Source of the DNA: Arabidopsis thaliana
Lineage: Eukaryota > Streptophyta > Magnoliopsida > Brassicales > Brassicaceae
Length of the DNA: 64,000 nt
Direction: 5' to 3'
Assembly: GCF_000001735.4 (NCBI RefSeq)
Contig: NC_003070.9
Span: forward strand, 3,534,001-3,598,000
The position numbers were made by a program, and so were the translations under genes. Below, in pieces: positions 34,343 to 44,310 of the stretch. The notes beneath the pieces were generated by a model. It was not told where the DNA came from. It made no database searches and worked only from the letters and a program-made list of their open reading frames with translations. Position 1 is the stretch's first letter, and each line of letters starts with the position of its first letter.

Positions 34343-36466
34343 TCAATGTACAAAGTTGTTTATTCTGGGTGATGATGATGAACGAGGAGAAGAAGGAGAT
34401 TGATTGGGGAGAGTCTGAGGAATCTTTCTAAAAACATGTTTCCTGCAACGTTGGAAGATGCTGTCGTATATCAGATCAAACTGAACACCAGCTCTCTCTC
34501 TGTTCACTATGAACATTATGTGATCTGCTTCCACTATCTTATAATACCTGCAACAACAAGGTATTCAGATTTTCTCAATCCATCAACGTCATTAGGTCAT
34601 ATATGATTCACTTACCAGATCCCGGGTTGTAATGTTTGACATTCCGAATCGCTCCTTATGAACCGGCTCGGATGCTCAACAGGTAGCCTCGGATGTGTCA
34701 TTGATATTGTGTTCAATGCCCCGTCGTTCTCTTGCCAGTCCTCATCCCTTCATTCAAACATGTTTTCTTAGACCAATGCAGCAAGGGCTTCAAAAATCAA
34801 TGTTAAATTTTTGAGTGTTTTTGAGTACCTGTAGCCTTTATAAGGAGGAGAGACATCTTGTGGGAATTTCCATTGGCTCATCTGAAAGACGCGGAGGAAG
34901 AGCATCGGGTGGATTCCAAGAACACCTGAAGGGATTGTCATACCCATGACTCTGCGGGTGCGTTTAGTCGCGTAGCTGAAGTAGTAAGTGTTTGGGAACG
35001 TCTGGAGATTGGAGTTAATACTTGTTGAGCCTTGGATTGTGAGATCAGGTAAGATCCAATCGCCAGAAGCAAAAGGACCTGCGTTTCCCATTAGGCAATC
35101 AACGAGACCTCTCACACCGGTCTTCTTCCAAGAAATGTTGAAGTGATCGAACCCGAAATTGTAATAAGTCTTTAGCCATGAAATGTCCAACCAATCGTAC
35201 ATTATCACGCCTATACGACACAGCTGCAACAAACATATCGGTTTCATGCTCACTCCATCATCTGTCCTGTAACAGCAACAATAAGAATCAACAATTAGGA
35301 TAAAAGATCTTGGTTTTCTAATACAGGAACATACAATTGCTTCAAAGATCAAACCTTATTTCAAAATGAAGAAACAGGAACATTCCAATCAATTGTAAAG
35401 ATCCATGTAAATACCGAAAAGAATTGAAAATGTCAGAATGAAAACTAACCGCATGCCATCTAAGTAGGTCCTGGTAGTTCCATTGAATGCCCCGGATAAC
35501 GATGTCACACTCAGAACCCAATTCTCATTCGTTTCTTCAAACCCTTCAAATGCCTAAACATCATGGTTTCGCATCATTCATCAAACATAGCTTTTAAACC
35601 AGAAGATATGCTTCCATTAAAAGAAGGATTCGACACAAACCTGATCTGCAAGCATTTGCTGCAATACACGCACAACTTGCGCACCCGCTGAATGCCCCAC
35701 AAAATGAATAGGATGATCCTCATCCCATTCAGGGTATTGCCCTAAAACACATACCAAAATCAGACTTGCATTCAACATGAAACATTTGGGGTATATTAGT
35801 AGTCTCTTCCAATGAGCATTCATATCAAAATCTAACCTTGTTCGTATCTTCTTCCAAACCGAGAATGTCCACAAGCCTCGCTATGCTCTTCGCCAAAATC
35901 AACTACCCCTCCTTTCAAATAATAGAACAATTCCCTTGCCCTGGAAACCAATGTTATCATCACCACAATGCACACATGGTATATCAAGATCTAGATCAAA
36001 ACAACAAAATCCTAGGAGGTGCAAAAAATGAATCCAATACCTGTCATAGATGCTTGTTAAGGAACCCAAATCAGGAACAAGAACCCTCTCATCTTTCTTC
36101 TCAGCACCGCCAAAGTAAGATAAGCCTCCTAATCTCTGCTCAATCAAAGCAATAAGATCAAACCTCAAAACCACAATCAAATAATCAAAAGAACCAAATT
36201 TGAGGGGTTTGTTTTTGCATTACCCCTTTGCCAAATCCAAAGATGCCATGAACCAATACAATAGGAGGCAAACCCTCAACATTGGTTTGATTTTGACCGG
36301 TTTCTCCGAAAGCGACATTGGACTTAAACAAGTAATCATTCAACGTCTGAGAGATATCTCCGGCAACGGCGGAGCTAAATATATAAAACCCATAAAGCAA
36401 ATGCACAATAGAGCTCACGAAGAGCTCCGCGAGTTGGAGAGAAGTCATCATCCACAACTTAATCAT
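34343..36466 (-). CDS. Alpha/beta-hydrolase, lipase-like, with N-terminal signal/anchor (AT1G10740-like)
   Basis: Eight exons on the minus strand: 36224-36466, 36041-36135, 35837-35940, 35641-35741, 35450-35553, 34829-35266, 34616-34747, 34343-34547. They join to 473 residues. The start MIKLWMMTSLQLAELFVSSI is followed by a hydrophobic segment (residues about 10-33), a signal peptide or membrane anchor. The lipase fold shows PIVLVHGIFGFGKG (oxyanion region) and the nucleophile elbow GHSAG at 163-167 (Ser165). Relatives resemble bacterial/Staphylococcus-type triacylglycerol lipases (the L1/L2-like group). The likely reaction is carboxylic ester hydrolysis; the substrate is unknown. Later candidate residues are an Asp around LPDLTIQG and the His in EADHIMFIV. 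The tail is Ser/Pro/Arg-rich. Confidence 0.92.
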
Positions 36467-37331
36467 CTTCTTCTTCTACTTCTTCCCCCAAAAATCAAAA
36501 ATCGGAGATTTAATAAAAATGAAAAGCAAAAAATCGAGGTAAAGGAATCTCCTTTATCCTAAAAAATCAAAAACTCCCCGGAAGAGGGGAGAGAAATAGA
36601 GAAGAGAGCCTTCTTTCAAAAGAACATAAAGAAGATGCTCCTTTGACGAAAACCCAGAAAGGAAGAAAATTCGAAAACTTTGAATTTCCCCGAGAAAATA
36701 AAGGAAAATGCGTCGTCTCTCTCTGTCTCTTTTATCATCCAACAAAAAACTTTGTTATCCACTTGTATCTGCCCACCTCTCACCAAAACTAGAAAACAAA
36801 ATGAGTTTTCAAAAATTGACAATCTTTGAAGCTGAATCATGCCATGTGTAACGGTGGTGACCTCTCCCTCAAAACTCCGAGTTTCCGCAATAATAATAAT
36901 ATTGTAATGTCTCCACTAAATTTTTGGGGGAATATTTTGTTAATAAAATAATGAATACCTTAGAGATGATTATTATTAAAATAATTGAGGGAAACTGTGT
37001 GATTGGTTGAGAGAAACGGTGAAGTGGGCTGGATCGGCGCTGGAAGGTTCGTTCATAGAATCCGACCAATTCCCTAACTGTCTTCTGTAACCTTATCCAT
37101 TTTAATCATAGTTGTAATGTTTAATCACACTTATTTTCGTTTCCACTTGTTGCTAATTAGTACATTATCGGTAGGCAAATTATGTGGAATATGGATAAGT
37201 AAGTGGATTTCTGTTTATGAATGGTAAGACTTTGGGGTTGACACATGTTTGTTAGCATAAACTTTTTTAAATTCATATGCTTAATCACATAACATAATCG
37301 TATATGTTTGATATAACCAAGTTAATCAAAT

Positions 37332-37396
37332 GTACTTCAAAATCACAGGTTTTACTATAAGACCACGTATTAGTAAAACTTGTGATTTCGAAGTAT
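37332..37396. repeat. Foldback inverted repeat with 26-bp arms
   Basis: Left arm 37332-37357 and right arm 37371-37396 pair along 26 bp with about three mismatches, around a 13-nt loop. Weaker pairing continues outward for about 20 bp on each side (about 37310-37331 with 37397-37416). It is AT-rich and non-coding. It could be a MITE relic or a hairpin RNA precursor; sequence alone does not say. Confidence 0.75.
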
Positions 37397-38627
37397 ATAA
37401 TTTAGTTATATTTGGCATAATTTCGAGATAAAGGTAGATCAGTTACGTTCGTCCATGGTTGTCAAACACTCTTAATGACAACCATCTTGTGCTGCTAATA
37501 GTTAATACGGAATTTTGAGATGTTCAAAATGAACTACAAATAAATTAAGATTTATGATTCTTTTCATACATGAGGAATCGTCAATTGGCAAATTCTGGCA
37601 ACAAAGTTATTCATATTTTAACTTTAAAAGGTAATATTATCATAGTTGCGTGAAAGATATGCAGACCAAAAGAGAAAAGAAATGCAGCCTCATGTGGAGG
37701 TTAAAGATAATTTGGACTCTATTGGCGCTGGAGAAGGTTTTGTGTATTGTGGAATTAATTAGTGGGGGAACTCGTGCACATGGACTGCTTAATATTTCCG
37801 AGGTTTTTTTTTATAAATTTATAATATAGTAGTTGCTAACTGGAACTTCCAAATTTAAATTACCAAATATGGCTAGTTGGTAAAGGTATCGGTAACAGAT
37901 CCAAAAAATAATAATTTCCATTTTAGGCAAGAAACAATTGGCGTGCAAGAAAATTATGAGATTCAGAATACAGTAATGTGATGCAGGCAGCAGAGCCGTG
38001 GAGTATTGTTCTTGATATAATATTCGGAAAATCATTTGTATTTTCATCTTCTTCTTTTTTTCGGACAACCCAAGTTTTAATCTATCGTATAGATAAATCT
38101 TGAGATATTGCAACACCTGTCAAGTGCATGAAAGATCTAATGCCAGCTTATGGACTTTTATCTCCGATTCCAAGACCGAAATAATAAAACTAATGGGTCT
38201 AAATAAATAACGTTTTTAATATTTTAGCTACTGGCCACAATCATTTAAGGGTATTTAATAAATATTAACCTTAAAGTATGGTCAAAAGAAAGTTTCACAA
38301 TTTGGAAAATCCAGAGACGTTGACTACTCTAATTGGCAAGGAACAAGAGTATTTACTTTGAAAAGTTATTACTGTTGACTCTTTCATAATCTACCAGATT
38401 GATTACCACCATTCCTACCATTTTTTACTATTTGGTAGTTGCATCTTCCAAATTTGTAAAATTTTACCAATATAAAAGTCATATTTTTGTTTCCTTAATT
38501 AATTATATATGGTATATAGAGGATATATATACACCATTTTGGTAAAGTAATATCTGCTGACTAATTTAAATAATAATGATAACTAATATATACTACTATA
38601 TATACCTTTTATTTCAATATTACAGTC

Positions 38628-38635
38628 TATATATA
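38628..38635 (+). promoter_or_regulatory. TATA box of ESF1.2
   Basis: TATATATA in GTCTATATATAGATTTC lies about 75 bp before the ATG at 38710, at the spacing expected for a short leader. A second CTATATATACC lies about 30 bp further upstream. Confidence 0.5.
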
Positions 38636-38709
38636 GATTTCACTATGACATTAAAAGTCACATACTGTTGGTTGAAATAAACAATAAAATTGCCTACGAC
38701 AAACAAAAG

Positions 38710-39066
38710 ATGAAATCACAAACAGTTCTCATCTCCATATTCATCTTCTCTTTCTTTGCTCTACATCAGTGTATGTAAAGAGTTTTTTTCACATATTTAT
38801 ATATATAAAAACTGCTCTCCCTTTGTTTTCGTTATTGTTGATGTTTGGTTAGTGATCGTGTAGTTTCAAAATGTGTAGGCATGCAGATGGATGTTGGAGA
38901 AATAGAGGGCTCGAACAAGATCTCTATTGGAAAGTGTGTCCCTGCCCAATGTTCAGTTAGTTTTTTCAAACGGGATTGTTGGTGTTGTTTTAGAGATCAA
39001 AGTATGTGTTCGAAAACCCAAAAAGAATGTGAATCCAATCCCCGTTGTCCTCCTTTAAAGTTTTAA
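38710..39066 (+). CDS. ESF1.2: EMBRYO SURROUNDING FACTOR 1 family peptide (ESF1.2, AT1G10745-like)
   Basis: Exon 1 is 38710-38770 (signal peptide MKSQTVLISIFIFSFFALHQ) and exon 2 is 38879-39066, giving 82 residues. The mature part has MQMDVGEIEGSNKISIGKC, then CSVSFFKRDCWCC, MCSKTQKEC and NPRCPP. The intron again splits a Cys codon, here T|GC. The core and the EIxGSNKI block match ESF1.1 and ESF1.3. Its leader is shorter than theirs and lacks the ACAACAACTCA block, and its signal peptide is the most diverged of the three. The ESF1 role in embryo/suspensor patterning is taken from the family literature; the name comes from gene order. Confidence 0.88.
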
Positions 39067-40311
39067 ACTTTTTGAAAATTAATGTACTGCTATGAAATTT
39101 ACAACTTTATAATGTTTTACTCAATGTAAGAACGCTCTATATAACCTGACTACACTACCTGGCAATGTACGACCTTGATTAAAATTATTTTTAAGAAACC
39201 AAAGAAGCTAAAATGAATAGGTGCATATTGGTATAGTTAATATAAAATTTATCAGTGTAAAAAATCAGCATATAAAATTAGTTAATTCTTATTATCATCT
39301 TTTAAGATCAATTCTAATTATCATTTTCATCCCAGAAAAGATTGCATATTTGTTTTTTTCATTTATTTATTGATTTTTATAAAGGAATGAATATTTTTCC
39401 CTCATATGGAAATGAATTTGTTTCGTAATCTTGAAAAATACTTTTCTCAGTATGTAAATCTACAATAATAAAAATATGTATAAAATTATACCTAAACATT
39501 TATAGGTTAAATAAAATCATTTTTGGTCGATAATTTACTCCATATATACAAATAAGTTGATATATATTTTCATGTTTGGTAATAGATTTTAATGTATAGA
39601 AAATTAGACAATAAAACAAGAGAAAAAATCATAAAATTGTTTAGGCTAATATTCTTTTCGAAATATCGACTTGTCTATTTTAGCTTCTCTATTTCTTGTT
39701 TATATCAAGATTGATTAATCTTTGTAATTAACAACAACTCAAATAGATAACTAGAAAGGCATCATACAATATCCTTCGAGATATCCAAACCATTGGGTGT
39801 TGCAAGAGTCTTGGTCGTCCCAGCATTGATTTATGTTTATTCCGCAGCAATAACAGTTTCTTTTAAAACTAAAATTAGGGTCACAATTGATATGAAAAAA
39901 TGTCGGTACATGTTGAAAACCTTTTTAGACCGGTGCGCGCGCGATGAAGCATTCTTATAATTAATGCTTAATTGTACTACTTATCTTTTTAATTATTACT
40001 AGATGCTTCAGTTCAAATAAGAACGTTATTCATTATAATTAGCTTAATTCTCTATATAATCTGAATTTGATTGCATGCATTTACTAAAGAATTGATACAA
40101 ACTACTACGTTAACCAGATAAAAAGAAATGACATAAAGTTAAGAAAATTAATGAAACAATAAGCTACAAATTCTCAACTTTAAGTCGATTTTGGACGAAC
40201 CAATCCCAAAATTGTGGAAACATGTGTTTTGTGTGTTTACAAGTTACAACAACTCAGATAAAGAGATAATTCAAAAAAACACCATACAATATCCATTGAG
40301 ACATCCAGACC
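39067..40311. other. Spacer with broken ESF1-like copy and ESF1.1 promoter
   Basis: ESF1.2 3' UTR, AT-rich DNA, then the rearranged copy at 39640-39933 (separate entry), then about 380 bp of ESF1.1 promoter and leader. I find no clear TATA box in the 120 bp before the ESF1.1 leader, unlike the other copies. Confidence 0.5.
39640..39933. pseudogene. Rearranged ESF1-like copy: + strand leader joined to an inverted exon 2
   Basis: On the + strand, 39640-39793 matches the promoter/leader of the ESF1-like genes (TTTATATCAAG TATA region, ACAACAACTCA, ATACAATATCC, GAGATATCCAAACCAT) and stops at the position of the start codon. From 39794 to about 39933 the sequence is exon 2 in reverse orientation. 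Read on the minus strand it encodes HVPTFFHINCDPN then KRNCYCCG, CWDDQD and CNTQ, in one open frame aligned to ESF1.1 (IPPCFRDSC, DCYCCG, CWEDQ, CNTHC). Exon 1 is missing. It cannot make a normal peptide. Confidence 0.8.
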
Positions 40312-40636
40312 ATGAAATCATCACATACATCTCTCATATGCATACTCATGCTCTCTCTCGTCGCTCTACATCAATGTATGTATATCATATACATATCAAA
40401 ACTATCTCTTTAAATTGTTTTGATGTGTGTTTCAAAATCAATGTGTAGGTGTGAGGATGAAGGTAAAAGAGATAGGAAGGTCGAACAAAATCTATATACC
40501 TCCATGTTTCCGTGACAGCTGCGACCATGTTTTAAAAAAAGACTGTTATTGCTGCGGGTCAAAGCCAGATCTTTGCTGGGAAGACCAACACTATTGCAAC
40601 ACCCATTGTCCTCCTCTAAAACCATTAATAAACTGA
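40312..40636 (+). CDS. ESF1.1: EMBRYO SURROUNDING FACTOR 1 family peptide (ESF1.1, AT1G10747-like)
   Basis: Exon 1 is 40312-40375 (signal peptide MKSSHTSLICILMLSLVALHQ) and exon 2 is 40449-40636, giving 83 residues. The mature part has VRMKVKEIGRSNKIYIPPC, then C..VLKKDCYCCG, LCWEDQHYCNTHCPP. The phase-1 intron, leader block (ACAACAACTCAGATAAAGAG, then ACATCCAGACC before ATG) and cysteine spacing match the other copies. It lies tail to tail with the DUF239 gene, with about 350 bp between the stops. In published work ESF1.1 is a central-cell/endosperm peptide acting on suspensor development; the name rests on gene order and sequence resemblance. Confidence 0.88.
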
Positions 40637-40985
40637 TACGTACAACAACTTACTTGTTCAAATTTCAGACTTTTCTATTCAAGCATTCTTACAATGCCTA
40701 ATTGTACCACTTTACCTAATTTTCACATATACGAATTAGTTAAGCCTGGATAACTATAACTACTAAAGAATGTAAGAAATTAATAGTCGCTTATGGATGA
40801 ATTCTTGTCGATAGTATTTTTACATTTTCTCCAATTTACTTTTCACATTTACACATAAATGAACAAAGATTGTTGTAAAAAAAAACTAATAAATGATGAA
40901 AGTAGCCCTTATAAACCTGCAGATATAACCTAAAGAATTTTTTCACGAGAAAATATGAATCCCTAAACCCTAATTAATTTTTTCT
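40637..40985. other. Convergent 3' regions of ESF1.1 and the DUF239 gene
   Basis: 349 bp between facing stop codons, AT-rich, containing both 3' UTRs. Nothing else is seen. Confidence 0.5.
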
Positions 40986-43900
40986 TTAAGGGCATTTAGG
41001 ATTTTTCCCTGGTCCTCCGTAATAAAAATAACTCCCCCAAGCCCTATTAGACCCACCTTGAATATCGTAACAATTCGGATGATCCGCAAGTACTCGAAGA
41101 TTAGGAGAAGGGACCAAATTGTTATCCCAATCAACTACTTGGATGTTTCTGAAATAAGAAGATTTTGTAAACCCTTCCTCTGCAAAATGCCCACTTCCCA
41201 TCTGTGTTGAAGTATGGGCTCCAAAAGGACTCGAATTTACGATTTCGCCACCGTATTGGACCATGCTTGCGTGCTCCTTCAGGTGTGTGAACAAGAACGA
41301 TGGCCAATACCCGACTAGAATACCCGACCCGAATTCCAGCCACCAATTCCCATGCTTCGGATCCTGAAATTTAATTTAATTTAGTTTATTTTATATTAAA
41401 CAGACATAGTAACTCTTAACATTTTATTTCTCTGAAAAAACAAATTTACTTTATATCAAACCATACTTTAGTTACAGTGTATGACCGGCAATCGTAGTTT
41501 ATCTAATTTGCATCGAACAATTACATTAACTTATATGAATTTTAATGCACCTAACAATAAAGAATAGATGGTTTAATCTGTGTGTTGTTTGTCCTGTATA
41601 AAAATAGAACTAAGGATGCCTTTAATTATGACCCATGTGAGGCTAGCTATAGAAAATAAATAGTACTATTAATTTGATAACTTATGAGCCATGCTCCTAG
41701 CTTTGCTTTGAGAGTTGTATGTTGAACTATTTGGGGACAAGTGTATCAAAGAATGAAAAAGAACAACTTAGAACAAAAGTAAAGAAGAGTTGTAATAAGT
41801 GGTATGATACTCAAGTATACTTCTCTTTTTCTTAAAAATGATAAAAAGAGAAAAGATAGAGCATCTTCTAATTAAAGCATATGCAATTGATCGGATTGTT
41901 TTTTTTTTTGTACTGTATACCCAATTTTCAAAGGTAGAAATCAATGAATATTGTAGTTAAAGTGTGACTAGAGGAGATAATATTTTGATTATAAATTAGA
42001 TAGTTCAGTTATATTGTACCTTCCAAATAAGCAGAGTAATATCGAATTGTCCACCCTTGTATGAAGACGAGGGAGAGATGGCAGCTCCAATCGCAATCTC
42101 ACTATTGGTTTGGACAAAACCGGAACACAAGAGATTGTAGCAACCTGTTGCTTGATATGCATCGTTCTGTTGCCAAAACATAAGAACTAATTAATTATAG
42201 AAAACTTAAAACTATATAGAATTTACATACAAAAAGCATAATTATTATTTATAAAAATGAAAGGCTTAGCATAGGAGGAACTACTTACAGTCCAGTAAGT
42301 AAAGAATCTTGGGTAATTATCTCCATAGAGCTCTGGACTCACCTAATGGCAAATAATTATCAACAGTTAGAAGCTAAGCATCTATAGTTTTAAGCTATTG
42401 ATGTGATATAATCTTTGAAATAAATATATGAAGAAAATTGTTACCTGCCAACCAGCTTCAATGGTGTTGAGATCATTGCCAAAGGAACCAGAGATAATCC
42501 AAATCTGAGATAAACTAAATTCGTATTGGTTCTGAACTTGTGGAGCCCAAACATTGATGCTTGCTTTAGCACCATAGTATTTCTCTCCGCTCACGTATCC
42601 CACCGCGTGCTATACTCAGTATAATTAACACAACCGAACATTAATTTATTATCCCTTCAAAAGTAAGATAAGTGTATAATCAAAAGCATTATTTCATGTT
42701 TATGCAAGTTGTGTCAATAACAAATTAACTTGGCAGAGCTATATCTTCGTGAGAGTTTGTGTTTTCCAAATCTAGATAACTAAGGATTTTATTTTATTAT
42801 AAAGTTATATAAAATATGTGATATTATTTGGGAAAACAATATAATTGCTGACAGAATGTAGAAGAGGAATTAATCATTACTCAAATAAGTTAAAAAAAAA
42901 AATACTTTCTCCTCTTTCTTTTGTTTTTTACCGACAAGCTTGTCTATCTTTCTTTGTTATACAATTCTCAAAAGATGAAATTTCAAAACCAATAGAAGAA
43001 GTGAAAACACTTGCCAATTTCGTTGACCACTTTTATCTTCTCCTCTAAAGAGGCAAATATAGTAAATAAATAAAAATTCCATATATTTTAAAACCTTACA
43101 TTTTCATACCAAAAATTCGAATTTCGAATTTATAAACACTCCGGACAAAAAATCTTTCTCTTTAGAATTTTGCTTATAGTATAGGTGGACCAAAGATCTA
43201 TCTCTTTTTCTTTTGGGTCTAGATTTTAATTTTCTTGGTAAAAATATATTTTTAGGTTTTCAAATTGGACCCATATGACTAATGTTCACATTAAGAAAAA
43301 AAAAGAGGAGAAGATGAAAATCTTACTTCATGCCCATTACTGCTAGTGTCTCTTCTGTAATGTCTGAGTTTCTTGCCAAAGCTAGAAACAGAGTTTGCTC
43401 TGAGAATGTCTTCTTCTTTTGTTCTTCTGATAGGGACTGTTCCCTCAGGACATGTCTCCCCCTCCATTCCCCATAACTGGAAGCTCTTCGGTCTCAATCC
43501 TCTCCTGTTATGCCCTCTTGGCCTCTCTGGAGGATCCTTCAGTATTTAAGTTCACATTTTGATTAGTTTATCATTAACGGGTCTAATGACTGTGTTTATT
43601 AAGATTAACATATGGTATGTGTACCAGTGGCTTCTGTCCTCTTAAGCTGGGATGATCAAATGCTGGTTGGTGATGTAATAAAACACAGTCTATGATGTCT
43701 CCATCGGGGCTCTGCAACAATAAAACAGAGTATGTTCTTGAAACAATAAAAAAACAGAGCGACTTGTTATTTAACATTTACACCAAAAAAAAAACAGAGC
43801 GACTTCTTGAAACAGAGCATAAAGAATCAAGAACAGAGAAAGGAAGTGCTTTTTTTTGTTTTTCTGAGACAGAGGAAGAAGAAGATTGTGTTTATGAAAA

Positions 43901-44310
43901 AGAACGCAAAAAGAAGATCGCGTACGATAATACTAATTCAAACTTACATGAATTGTCTTAATTGAAGGTTTATTGATCTTCCTGAGATGTTGATTAATGG
44001 CTTTGAGCTTATTAAGCTCATCGAGTGGCCTGAGAGTTTGGTTTCTAGGTGAGAGATTCTCGGACAAGACAGAGGAAAAAGAAGAAGACAAGAGAAGAAG
44101 AGAGAGGAAAAGAATGTTGGAGGAACAAGTACGAAACAGAAGGATCATATCTAAGAAGAAGCTTCTTCTTCTTCGTCTTGTTTCTCTTGTTCTCATTCTT
44201 GTTTCTTCTGAGAACAACTCTGTTTCCGTTTGTCTCATTGTAATGCATCGATCGAAACGACGGCATTTATTGCCGTTTCTGGGTTTCCTCAACACGAACA
44301 CACCTCCCAT
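40986..44310 (-). CDS. Neprosin/DUF239 domain protein, secreted (AT1G10750-like)
   Basis: Seven exons on the minus strand: 43948-44310, 43625-43711, 43327-43536, 42445-42609, 42289-42342, 42020-42166, 40986-41363, joining to 467 residues. Two blocks are seen: an N-terminal DUF4409/neprosin-activation region (LRPLDELNKLKAINQHLRKI, DGDIIDCVLLHHQPAF) and a C-terminal neprosin (DUF239) region (YYGAKASINVWAPQVQ, QWDI-type core IAIGAAISPSSSYKGGQFD, DPKHGNWWLEFGSGILVGYW, YYGGPGKNPKCP). Neprosin family members include a prolyl endopeptidase; most plant members are uncharacterised. The start is uncertain. ATG 44310 is first after a plausible TATA (TTATAAAA, minus strand, near 44380) and adds a basic, Arg-rich 54-residue extension. 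ATG 44148 gives a cleaner signal peptide, MILLFRTCSSNILFLSLLLL, and 413 residues. Confidence 0.9.

Larger units (their letters stand above)
36467..38709. other. Divergent intergenic region: hydrolase promoter and ESF1.2 promoter
   Basis: The first roughly 400 bp is the hydrolase leader, rich in A/G, and may hold a 5' UTR. The middle contains a strong foldback at 37332-37396. From 38.5 kb the ESF1.2 promoter begins. Remaining sequence is AT-rich without supported ORFs. Confidence 0.5.

Noticed and set aside
43750..43808. Repeated AAACAGAGCGACTT in DUF239 intron 1
   Set aside because: Two short copies in A-rich intron sequence; too small to suggest a specific element.
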